Source of the DNA: Chamaea fasciata
Taxonomy: Eukaryota; Chordata; Aves; Passeriformes; Sylviidae
Length of the DNA: 64,000 nt
Assembly: GCA_029207755.1 (NCBI GenBank)
Contig: JARCOQ010000002.1
Span: 44,595,744 to 44,659,743, forward strand
Direction: 5' to 3'
This document shows, one piece after another, positions 13,241 to 24,950 of the stretch; position 1 is the first letter of the stretch, and every line of letters begins with the position of its first letter. The notes below the pieces were generated by a model. It was not told the origin of the DNA, made no database searches, and saw nothing but the letters and a program-made list of their open reading frames with translations. A program made the translations under genes and the position numbers.

Positions 13241-16200
13241 TAGCTTTTCATTGTTCTTGCACACCCAAGCCAAGCATGATAGCAATTGTGACTATTTTTG
13301 TGATTTTAAAAAACATTACCTTTTTGATTAATTTATTTTTAAATTATGCAAAGTTTCAGGTTTTGCAGGTTTAATAGCAATGAGAATTGCTGAGTAAGTC
13401 TCAGTCTTGAATGAAGGTCAAGAAAGCACTCATTATCCTTAAATCTTTCTGTGTGGACTCGACCTACAATTTTGCAAAATGTGTTTTTGGTATGTTTCTT
13501 TTTATAATTTTCTTTTCTTACTGTGACAACAATAAAGTTGCAATTCTTATGGGGTTATATTCATATTCTCTCTGGTAATGGCTGGACCATGGTGACAATA
13601 TTGGGAGCTTAATGCCTTGGAAGATCTCACTGTGAGAACACTGGTCCCCTTCCAAAACTGACTTAAAGAGGTTTTAGGTTACACAGACTACGTACGCATG
13701 ATTTCTCTGTATATTTATGAACAAACGAGCAGTTAAGGGCTGGTTTTATAAATAGTGCATGTTAAACACACTACCAAAGACTTATTGGATATAAAATCAC
13801 CCTTGCAAAAAATTGGTATCTTTTTCAGAAGAGTCAGCCAAGTGCCCAAAGTGACTCGGCAAATGAGAATATGTTTTGCAGGTATGTCAGCTCTGAGTTG
13901 GTCCGAAACAATAACAGATACTCAAAAATCTGTGGATGAATTGTTAGTCATAAGAACATATCAAAGCATTCGGCTTTGCAATGATACAGTCATGTTTCCT
14001 TCTCTCTGGGGCTATGGAGGCTGTGCAGTGAAATAAGATACAGATGTGGAAGTCAGACCTTCCTCATCTTCAACATGATCAGCTGACTTCATGCATGACC
14101 TTTAGGCTGAAGCTACAAAAGGGCCATTCAGCATTAGAAGTTGAGATGTGAACAATCCAGAGAATTTTTGGACAATTTTCTGGGCAGTTAAGTCCACAAT
14201 CTGCCTAGGAACAATTATAGCTCATCCATGTGCCGTGCTGTGTTTCCCTTGTGAACACCACTCCTTAGGCACACCTCTGATGCTGGGAGAAGAAACTGGG
14301 GCTGGGGTTTAACCTCACCTTCCTTTTCCCAGTAAAACTCTGGAACCCTGTGGTCTCTTCTACATCTCACTGCCCTAATGTCAGTTTTAGAAAACCACAC
14401 TGTTTCCTGCTGCTCTGAATGAGTGACCTGGGATCCCTGGAACTGTTCACTAGCTGCATCCTCTACTTCCTATGTCTTGAGACTTGAACACTTCATTGTG
14501 CCACTCCCCTACCTTCTTTGTTCTCTCACCTCTTGCACATTCATTCCCAGATTCTTTCCATTCCCAGATTTTATCAGGACCTGGAACGATCCAAGTCAGG
14601 GTTAACAAGAAACTATTTCTGTGGGCAATAGGAAAATTAGTGGTCAACTACTAGCTTCAGTGTTTCAAGTGTTTGATGCAGGATAACAGCTTATGTGTTT
14701 TGAGAGTGGGAGGGCACAGGGAATTGTATTACTTCCTCCTGTCTTGAATGTGGTTAGACTAAATCACAGGGTGTAGAGAATGAAATGCCAGCTGTGCTGC
14801 AGTACTGCACAATGGAAACAGCATCCACAGCTGCAGTCCTTGGTTTTGGTGACAATGTGAGCAATATTGAGACAAGCAGATTTTGACTTGTTTTTCTAAG
14901 AATAGCCCTGCCCTGCTGATGTACTCTTGGACACAGCACTATTTCCAGAGAACTGAATTTGAACAAGAAAGTCCAGTCAAAGCTAAAATGCTCTTGGATA
15001 GGTCAGATCCCAAAAGACCTGGTTATTTAAAGATTGACCTTTACAGTTTCAGATCAGAGTCTGCACTATATTTCAGTGACACTTATGTAAAACTCTTTCT
15101 CCTGGATCTCTGCCTCATTAGTTATACTCAGTTTTACTGTTAAAAAATTGGAATTTTGATATAAATGAAGAGGACTAAAAAAGGGAAAATTAAAAGGGCT
15201 AATATGGAGGTACTACCAGTGTCTTACTAAGGAGAGAGAAAAAAAAGGTTTTCTTCACTGATACAGAAAGTTTTGACATATGATTCCAGCCCTCTGGAAA
15301 GGACCAGCCTGGCATTTAAAAACCACACAGCTTTGCATCACATACTACAGGTGATTTTCACTTTCTGACAAAGAAGGCAGCAAAGCAGCACCCCACAAAG
15401 AATGCAAAAGTGCTGTTGTCCAGTTGATTCATATTTAGTGAGCTGCAGTACCACAGTTGCCCATTGTGTAATGTCTGTGGCAGAACGATTTACAGAAATG
15501 GCTTCAGCAAACAACTTTGAGACAGGTTATAGGCTGAACATCAGCCGTTCTGGATAGTATAACACTTCTGGATTGTGTAACACGCCTCTCTGAGAGAATC
15601 TCAGGAAACTCTTATACTTCAGGTATCTGGGAATGTACTTCATCTTTTTTTTTTTTTTCTTTATTCTAGGACTGAAGTTTCTGTTTATTTTCAGTTTAAG
15701 TTAACTGAAATTTTATCCTGCTAGTAGGAATGACACAGTTATTTATAAATAACATTAAAATTTGGAAGGCCAGAGGTGGATGGTTGATATTTGAAAGCCT
15801 GTTCTTCTTAACGGGATGTGCATTGAAATATTTGATCGAATTCTTGAGCCATCCTTCTGGACTTTCACTGTCTCTAAAAGCTATGCCAGTAATTGTCCCA
15901 AGACAAGGTAAACCAGGAAAATACAGACCCTTCCCCCGGCTGTTAGTGTGCTGCTTGCAAATCTGGGGGAAGATCCAGCCATGCAGGATCTCCCATGAGG
16001 GAAGGCAGATGCAACAACCAGTGCATAGTGTACTGCCAGAAATTAGGATTAAGGGAGCTGGAGAACAGGGAGTGTTGTTGGTCTTGTAGACACTGCAGTT
16101 CTGTGCTTGTCCTTTGCCCCTGCAGGAGCAAGATCGGATAGATTTTGAATTACTGAATCAACAGTGTACTCCTGGTGAGTGTTTGTCCAGTCGATTTCTC

Positions 16201-18300
16201 TGTGGGATGTTGACACAAAGGTGAGGAGGGCGAGTGCCATGGTTGAGATGACACATATACACTGGTATTTACTTTTTGTGTTGGAAAAGTCAGTGCAAAA
16301 TTTTGTCACAAAATGTAATAGATTATGACTGTTGAATACAATGTAGGGAGAAATTTAAGCTATATTTTTAGCACCTCCACTTTCACTAAAGCACTAATTT
16401 TTTTCAGTGCAGTTGCACATATTTACCCACTGCTATGATCCAATGTACACATTTACATGGGTACCTCTGCTTCACTGGTTTAAGTGCAGTGCCTCTCAGC
16501 TCTCCCTCTCTACCTAGATCAATGAAGGGCAAATACAAATCTTCTGAGAGTATGAATGTCCTGCAAAATCATTTTGTTTCAATTAACAACACCTCTTTCA
16601 TTATCTGAGGTGTGGCTGATAAGCTGTCTGTCTGGTTTGTCTTGCTTCATGCGGGAGTCACGACTAGTTGACTAAAACAATTTACAAGAAAAAATTCCTA
16701 AGCTGCTCTTTCCAGTCCTCATGCTTCCCTGCCCTCCTTCCAAATTGGGGAATTCTTTATTTCACAACAAAACCCCTTAAAAGTTGGTTTTTGTTTTTGT
16801 CTGAGATTCGTTCAGGCTTTTGATTCATTTCCAGACCCAGGTCATGAATTCATGCTTGCCCCTTATAGTTTGGGACAACAGCAACAGCTAGAGGCACCCT
16901 CCAAGGGTTGAACCTCATCTGTGCAAACACACTACTTGAAGCCGTACAGAGGCTACTGTATTCCACCAGTCTGGGTGGAATAATGTTTGTGTGCACGTTG
17001 CAGATGAGGAGAGGTCATCCATGGTGCCTGCAGAGAGCTGAGCCCTTGCCTCTAAATGTTACTCCTGTGCCTACAGAGAGAAATACTGTTACTGGGATTA
17101 TGTATGCTCCTTTGTAATCTACAGAAAGTGTCTGAGCCTCTTCTGGGACCTTGCTCCCATTCTCTACTCTGATAAATCTTGGCTTTTGGGGTTTTTTGAT
17201 TTTTTTTAAAATTGGATTAGAGCCAGTAAGCTAGGTAGCTGAACAGCCAGAGAGCTGCTTGTCAGCCTCTGATTTTACAGCAAGGATTTTGCAGGAGGCT
17301 GCTGATGCAGTGACCTCTGAGTGTGAGGTGAGGGCCGTGAAACCTGCTGGGATCCTGCTGAAGGACTGGCTCCTTCTGTACTGTGCAGGGAAAAAGAAGC
17401 TTGGCACAATGGTATCTCTACTGCTGGTAGTGAGCAACCCTGCAGCAAAGCAATCACTCTTCCCTACCATGGTTTTTGTGGCCAAAATAACTAGTTGGTC
17501 ACTGTAAATCAGACCCTGAGTGAGCATTATCATATATGCAGTGCAGAAAATGGGAAGATCAGGGATTTTCAGCAAAACAGAGAATAAATCAAATTGACAG
17601 TATGGATATTTTTACCAACGCTATTACTCTCCCTGAAGAGGAACTATGTAAGCCCAATTAAATGTTTTACAGACCAAGATTAAACCAGCTTCATTGTGGA
17701 GGCAGCGATAAGGGAAGGCTATTAGCAGCACTTTGTCCATCTGCTAATTACTTTCTTGTATTTGGAAACATCTCCTTATTTTCCTTTGATAAGCCTGAAT
17801 CTCATCAGAATTTTTACTCAAAAGTAGGAGACCCTCATGCCAAAACTGCCAGTGGCTCATGGAGGCTGCAAAACCTACTTTCTCTTTATGAGGCAGGCCA
17901 GGGATAAAAACCAAGCCTATCACACCCTGGGAGGGTGCTCTAGCCAGAAGCCTCTGAATCAAGCAATCTCTCTGAAAAATGATTTCTTCTTAAAGTTCAA
18001 AAACGCCTATGCAGAAATCTTGTGTTGAACATGGCAAGATAGTAAGGAAAATGTTGGTTATAGCAAATCATTTTTTCCAAAAGATTCATGGAAAAATTCC
18101 TGAGCTGCTTTATATTAGGTATTAAGCCCACTCTGGTCAGAGGTGCAGCTTTACCAACAAAAGAAGTAATATCCACAAAATGTTGTCTGTAGTCTGTTGG
18201 ACTAGTGACAGTATGCAAAACATTACTGGAGGCCCTGGCAAAAGAACAGGCACAATTTATTGGCTATGCTACTCAGGGTAGTGCAAGATGAATAGAAATG
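13241..18300. other. Unique noncoding sequence
   Basis: No gene is recognised. The stretch contains an 18-bp tandem duplication at 15548-15583 and a 14-base T run at 15645-15658. The longest frame (15730-16089, plus, 119 codons) has no family features and is within chance length. Confidence 0.6.
15548..15583. repeat. 18-bp tandem duplication
   Basis: TTCTGGATAGTATAACAC is followed directly by TTCTGGATTGTGTAACAC, with two mismatches in 18. Seen directly. It looks like a slippage duplication that has aged a little. Confidence 0.85.
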
Positions 18301-18508
18301 ATGAACTAGTGAGTAGGTTACTGGGTTGCAATGCGACAGGGCAGGGCTCAGGTCCTGACTTAACTTAGGACTTTTTTGCTACTTCAAGGAAGATGCTGAA
18401 ATCTTCCCCCTGTTATAGTTCCCCATCCTGGAAGAAGGATAATAATAATTTCTTACATCCACAGGGATACAGGCAAGGTAAATGATGACTACAAAGCCTT
18501 GAGATACT
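18301..18508 (+). mobile_element. MIR-type CORE-SINE, nearly full length
   Basis: The parts of a MIR element appear in order: a tRNA-like head (AGTGAGTAGGTTACTGGGTTG), the GGGCTCAGGTCCTGACTT segment, an AGTTCCCCATCCTGGAAG piece equal to the usual CAGTTTCCCCATCTGTAAA, then GGATAATAATAATTTCTTAC, ACAGGGATACAGGCAAGGTAAATGA and finally AAAGCCTTGAGATACT near the 3' end. MIRs are ancient SINEs shared across amniotes and are transcriptionally dead. The call is from the remembered consensus. Several consecutive blocks in the correct order make chance unlikely. Confidence 0.7.
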
Positions 18509-21100
18509 GCAGGAGGGTGGGTCTAGACACAGAAAGACTCAATCCTGTATCTTTCAGTTAAGGAAAGAGAATGCAGAAAATATTTTCTAAAGACACATTG
18601 CAAAGTTATTTTCCCCTCTCCCAAATGTGGCATGTAGAGATATTTCAATTTTTTTTCCGTCCTTGATTCCTTTTCAAGTACATTCTTTCCTTCCCTTGTA
18701 GGCAGAGACATATGTATAGCCAAGTGGATGATGTCTAAGGCCTACAATATTCCTGTATTGCTTCAGCTCTGTTTTGATGGTTTTCTGACACTGAAATAAT
18801 CAGAAGTTTTATATTTGATTTCATAGTGCAATTTCTGAGAATTTAATATTTCACTTTGACCCTCCAGATCCTTCAAAACAGCTTACAAAATCTGCATGGT
18901 GTGGGAGGGAGTATTTCTGGCAATCTTTGTCTTTCCAGGAGTCATTTTGTGTGAAGTTATTTTGATGGATTTGCTATCACATTAGTAAAAGATTTTCTCT
19001 GCTAAAAATTTACACATTTGTTTTTATGTAGGAAAGCAAACAAAAATCACTCATTTCTAGAAGATAAACATTTTACTCAAAAACTTTGAGAGTGTAGTTT
19101 CCTTTGAAACTCATTTTAAAGAAATAGATGAGGCTAAATGCAGGCAAAATAGATCCAGTTGTATAAGGTCAGGCACTTCTGGAGCATGAAACATTTCCCA
19201 TGACAGAGGGCATTGCACTATAAAGGTATCCTTTGCGCATGTTTGACTGTAGAAGAAACCTGAATAACTTATTTAGGCTAGTTACCTGGTTTTGGCTAGG
19301 CAAAGCTGGGCAAAGAATCCATATAATTGCCATCAATAAGTATGCATTTTAAATCATTGCATGACCTTCTCCAAGTGTTTACACATAGATTAAAATAGGC
19401 TTTCCAAAAGTCAGGCACCTAAAATGCTGAGCATTTTTGGAACTGTAGGACTTCTTACATACAGGACTTAGGTATTTTCTGGGGAAGAGATTTGCCTCTG
19501 GCTTTATTTGGGTAGCTGTGCTGCTGATGTGGTCTGGCCTCAATACTGCGTGTCACACAGACCTCCCTGCCCCATGCCACCTTTTTGGGTAAGAAAGCCC
19601 CATGACAAATTATCAATAGCATTCAAACTAATCTTTTAGGTGAAGCCTTGTGATGTGTTTTTTATTATTATTTTATTTCGCAAGGACCAGTTACTCTTTG
19701 CCTCCCCTGCCTCAATACTTGCAAAGCCTGAGAGAGGGTTCTGTGTTGGCCCCACTCAGAGGTTGTGTTGCTTCCTCCATGCAATGCAGGATTTGTCCCT
19801 CCTGTGCTGCACTAATCGGTGCACTATTTACACTGGCACATGGGGGTGGCTGAGCTACTTCTTTGCCCCTCTTGGTTCTCCTGGGAATGAATGCAGATTT
19901 GAGCTGGGGAGTCCCACCAGTTTTTGGGGTTTTTTTTGCAGTGGAAGTGGGGCGGCATTTCAGGAGCTGGCAGTATCTTGTCCCTTCCTTCCCCAAAAAC
20001 ACCTTTGTGTTTGTTTGGGTGGTGAACAGGCTTCAAGGCTTACACAAATATGTCACTATCTCTCAGGGCCAGACCCCAACAAGACTTCCTAATGGCACCT
20101 TCTAAAGTCTCGAGTAGAAATTAGAGTCATGGGAATAGAAGACTGCACAGGATGGTGAGTTTTGCTGCTTTTAGAGATAAGATTTTAACTGATAGACATA
20201 ATAGGGCAAAAACACAGTATTCTGTTCGCCTTGTTCAATTCAGTATTTGTAAGGCTCCAGTCACCATGGCATCTAGGCATGAAAGATACCTTATGTCAGC
20301 AGGATATGCATCAAAGGAGTCCTTTTCTAATGGATAAACCTGATATCAAAGAACTGAAGAAACTGAACCAAAATTTACAGGTGTCCTTTGCTTTGATCAT
20401 TAATTAAAATGTGACTTATACTCACAGTGTCCCTATTAGAGGACTTGACACAACAAAGCTTCTGAGGTACCTGACTATTTCTTGTAATGCTGTGAAAGAC
20501 AGGTGTTCATTCCTGGGAAAGCTTTGAAGCTAAAAATAAAATAAAACAAAATTAAAATTAAAGGATATTTCTAGGTACATAGTAATCATCTTAATACTTA
20601 TATTTGAGGGGGTTTTGTGTGTGTGTTAAATACTGACAGAACTCCTGGCTGGAAAGGAATGCAGACAATGAGGTAAAGTAAAGCCTTGTATGTCATTTGA
20701 GATCAATTGTCAGAGAATTTGTCTCAGCCGTGTCATTATCAGATTAATAGTTGAGTTCCAATTTCAGCTGGAGTTATTTGGATAACAGGAATCAAAAGGA
20801 AAGTTTTTGCAAACAATTTGCCTTACAGCAAAATAAAAGTATTAGAGATAGGATTTTTTGTGATTTTCGCCACACCCCTTGAAATTCTATGCAGACTAGA
20901 TTGCTTCGTAGGCAGATCATGATAGCCAACCCCAGCACCCTGGATTATTTCAGCCTGGAGGTGTAAGATGGATCAGGGCATTTCATTTCCCTAGCATTTA
21001 GCCCAGACACAAGAAACCCAGTCTATCAGTGCTTATGGGCTGTATGGCAGCCAAATATGTTGATGATCCAAAATAGCTAGATTAGGTTATAGATTTGAAG
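18509..21100. other. Unique noncoding sequence
   Basis: I see no defensible gene. The frame at 19640-20092 (plus, 150 codons) is the longest non-repetitive frame in the window. It overlaps several other frames on both strands and has no recognisable domain. At 19399-19475 words such as AAAAGTCAGGCACCTAAAAT, GCTGAGCATTTTTGGAACT and AGGACTTAGGTATTT resemble an ancient amniote repeat. Confidence 0.55.
19399..19475. mobile_element. Possible ancient amniote repeat relic
   Basis: The words AAAAGTCAGGCACCTAAAA, TGCTGAGCATTTTTGGAAC and GGACTTAGGTATTT match, in order, a repeat I recall as abundant in turtles and crocodilians and much decayed in birds. I cannot name the family with confidence. A library search would decide it. 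Confidence 0.4.
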
Positions 21101-21180
21101 ATCATAGAATATCCTGAGTTGGAAGGGACCTGCAAGGACCACTGAAGTCTATCTAACTCCTGATATCTTCTTACAACAGG
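21101..21180 (-). mobile_element. CR1 LINE 3' end (minus strand)
   Basis: On the plus strand the block starts ATCATAGAATATCCTGAGTT, then GGAAGGGACCTGCAAGGACC and a GTCTATCTAACTCCTGAT segment. This is the reverse complement of the 3' end of a common avian CR1 subfamily, so the element points left with its 3' terminus at about 21101. Similarity fades after about 21180, so the copy is short and strongly 5'-truncated, which is normal for CR1. It has no coding capacity. Confidence 0.85.
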
Positions 21181-24100
21181 CCATTTGGCAAGTGAGCATT
21201 CCTGCAGTTTTTCTCTGCTTTTCTCTCCATTGTGAATTTAAAACAAAATCCTCTAGCTTTGGCATTTTCTTTTGTCTTCTATTCACTTTTCTTTCCATCT
21301 CTTCATCTTTCTCTCTTACTCATCTTTCAAAGGCTCACAACTTCATATTTATCTCTCATGTGGAATAACATTAATCATTCTTGGGGTTGAATCAGCTTTT
21401 ACACACTGGGAATGGAAAGTGCCAAAAGAATCCAGCTATCCAACCCAAATAGTTAACAACTTCCTTAGCACTAAACACATTTTTTCTTCCTCTCTCCTGC
21501 TGTGAATCTATGAGTTTCACTAGCATTTCATAAATATATTCTACTATGCGAATGATTGTTGTGCCACCTGCTCTTTTATAACACATTGGGGTGGGGGGAT
21601 CCAAAATGCAGAAATTTCATTTGCAAGAGCATTGGATCTTTGAGGTGCGTCACATTGTGCTGTAACCCCGAGGCAGTAGTAGTTACCTGCGAATGCAGTG
21701 TGGCTTTCAGTGCCATGACCAAATATTCACCCTTGGTGACCATTGGTGTCCATCCCCAAATTCATGGTTTTCCAAAATGAGCAAGGCTTTAGAAAAGAGG
21801 ATCTTCCACCTGTCAGTCCCCCCATAATCTGCAGGTACTGTGAATGCTAACAACAACTTGTTACACCCTCTCAGCTCCCAGTGTAGAATAACTGAATAAT
21901 TTCTGCAGCTCTGGAGAGATGCTTTTGACTCTGTACTGAAATGGGTACAGTGGCAGTGTGGGAGAAGACAGCACCATATCAGGTCTGGTTTGTTCCAGCT
22001 TAGATAAGAACCTCCTGGTTTTCATTGCTTCCATTCAGTGGGACTTCTGTCCCCATTTGGTTCAAATCCTGCTATAACAAATGCCATCTGAAAATTTGGC
22101 TGTCTCATAGTATACAATGTAAAATTAAACCAAAGTTTTAAGGACTAACCTTAGAGTTTTCCTCTATGTGATTCCTTTTACAATTTTAGGATCACTAGGT
22201 GGATTTGTGAAATTCAGGACTTCTATGAAACACCCTATGCTGAAAAAGATGACAATCTATGAGCAGACTCAGTAAAAGACTAGCAAAGCAAATTGCAGGT
22301 GTTTCTGGCAAGGTTTCTGTAAGAAGGGTGATACTAGGAAGTCCTTTGTCACTACGAGTGCCATCTCTCTTGTTGCACACCCTTTAGAAAAGCCCATATT
22401 AAAGCCACAGAGGTGGAGCATTCTTCCTGGAGAGTTGACAGCCTCATTATTTTTCAGAGACTTCTTCAGGGTTCAGGTTTAGCAGAATAAGTGACTTCTA
22501 GAATATGAAGACAATCTTCCCACCCCCAAACCCTTTTTCTTTCTTGATGTAAAAGGACACAACAGTTTCTGATATCAACTTTTAATATCAACTGTCAGTT
22601 TTCAATTGATTCTTGCCCTTGATGTTGTACCTACAGGTAATGGCTAATTGGTGGATGTATATATTAATTCTAGACTACATTTAAAAAATAGGTTTAGAAA
22701 GAACTATTGACATTTTTAGCTGTAGCATATTTTCACCACATGTGTTATGCCCATTCACAGATACTGTGTTCTGACTCCATTTTTAGTTACCAGCTTACCT
22801 TATTCTTTACCAGTAAGTACCCATGAGGAATATTTCTGTGAAATACAAAAAGCTTGCAAATATACTTAAAACAATCAATTAGTTACGTGAATGGCACAAA
22901 GAGCGAATCAACAGTTGTCCAGAGCATCAGACTACTGCAAACAAAACTTTTTATCCTTTCCAGAGAGTCTGCTTGATTTCTCTTATCATGAACATCTGCA
23001 CTCTTCAATGCTGATCACATGCCTTTAAAGAAATGTAAATCAACTCCATATTCCTATATATTAAGTTCTAAACATGGACTGTAAAATTTTACTGTCTCCA
23101 GCAGAGTTGCAGTATCACCCTGTTTACTAATGACGTAAGAGTCTGGTATTTGAAGAAAGGGAAAACATAGACAGTATCATCCCCATTACTCATCCCAAGA
23201 CTTGTAAAGAGAAGACAGTCACTTCCTGTTTACACAGCTATTGCTGTGAGATTGTTCCATGCCTTTTAGTTTCTACTTTATTTTGGTAATCTTCATTGAA
23301 AAGGATTTGACAGGGAAAAATCCTTAAAAGAAATTATTTTGATATTACATTGTAAGGAAAATATAATTCTGCCATTGAAAGGAACTAAATGAAAGAAAAC
23401 CTAAGAATGTCAAGGACAGATGCAGCCTTAGTTATCAGGTGGAAAATGGAGGGGCAAAACTCCCTATGCTCTGGTGGTCTTTGACTGCAATGTTCATGAA
23501 CTTCTGGGACTGGCTGTTACAGCTGTGGCTTATTTCAGTGTTGGCTGTTCTGTGAAATATTGATCATTCTGAAGGTCTGTGTCCGTAAACTTCCAAGAAG
23601 CCATTAACCAATAAAGATATGTGTTTCATGTCGGAATCATCACTGGTTTTTTGTGTGTATTACTGATGACTTGATCTGTCTTTTCTTGGCGGGTACTGAG
23701 AGAACGGCTGAGTCTAACTTACACATTCCTCTTCCAAGAATCGTAAGAGAGAGAAAGTCTGAACAAGAAAGCTGAGAAAGTAAATTTCATGTCTGATTGA
23801 GAGTAAATGCATCCCTAAATTTGCAGATTTGGCCAGGGAAATAACTTGAGATGGATTGTTTATTTAATGAAGAGTTAAAGAAATGGCCTTTATTTAGACA
23901 TGGTAAATTTGTTGATAGTGGCCAAGGCTTGTTGGAAGAATAAAAAAGAAAAAAAAATTGAGGCGTTTAGGTGAAATTCAGTCTTGAACTGAGCACCTGT
24001 CACATCTGTGAGGCATAGGATCTGCCTGTACAGGAGCAGCAGAACAGATTCATACACCATAAATACATCTAATGTGCACATGCTTTTTCTGCACAACTGC

Positions 24101-24898
24101 TACAAGCATGACTTTCAGAGGTGGCATTGTGAAATCTTCAGTCATTCAAAGCCCTGCGTAAGTGTATTTGCACCATCCAGAATTAGTGTGGTACAACAAC
24201 TAAAACCACATAAAAGTGAAATTTAAAGGACCCTGAAGTATCAACCAAAGGCCTTTAGGCTTGAGTATGAACCACAAGGATCATACACTTACTTGTACAT
24301 AGATCTTTTACTATATGTTTCATTTGAGCATTTTACTGTTTTTCAGACAATTATGATTCTGTGGATTACATTTCATAAGCAAATGTGGACATAGTGCCCT
24401 GTGTCTTTCCTGTCACCTTCCAGATATTCATCTTGAAACAACCTTGATACATCAATCCAAAGTGTTATTTCTGGATCCTTGGTAATCAAAGAGTAGATGT
24501 TTGGATGTTTATGATATTTTAACTATAATTTTTCCCAATTCTTTCATAAATTTCTAGAAAAAGTGCTTGCTTTTATAACTGTCATGGAATCATTTGCACA
24601 ACACTTCTGGCATTTTTCTTCTGGACATATATGTGTTGAATAGAATAATGTTGGTAAAATTACCACTGCTGCGAGCAACAGACTTTTTTCCCCCAGAATT
24701 TCCTTTGTGTAATGACCAACCAAAATTCAGTTTCATCAAAGGTTATAATGAAAAAGTTATAGGTAAATTACTTGGCTGGCAAAAATCACTACTTCTTCAC
24801 AAATCAAGGCCCAGTATCTTTTCTGACCTTTCTTGGCAAGACTAAGCATCTGATTTCTATACAGGAGTAACTGAATGATATTCTATGGTTTGAATTAT
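21181..24898. other. Unique noncoding sequence
   Basis: No gene and no clear repeat was recognised. Composition is AT-rich. Open frames are short and scattered on both strands. Confidence 0.6.
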
Positions 24899-24950
24899 AG
24901 AGGTAGATTAGATGATCTAATGTTTTAACTCTAACCTCTGTATCTCAGAG
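24899..24950 (+). mobile_element. Possible ancient CR1 tail
   Basis: GAGGTAGATTAGATGATCTA followed by AACTCTAACCTCTGTATCT resembles the end of old CR1 elements (GGTTGGACTAGATGATCT ... TCCAACCTCT). It is short and diverged, so the call is tentative. Confidence 0.45.

Noticed and set aside
14012..14105. Possible MIR-like words (GGAAGTCAGACC, GCATGACCTTTAGGCTGA)
   Set aside because: Too few consecutive matches to separate from chance.
19640..20092. 150-codon plus-strand open frame, the longest outside the microsatellite
   Set aside because: No domain, no splice context and several overlapping frames on both strands. The length is close to the chance maximum for 64 kb of this composition.
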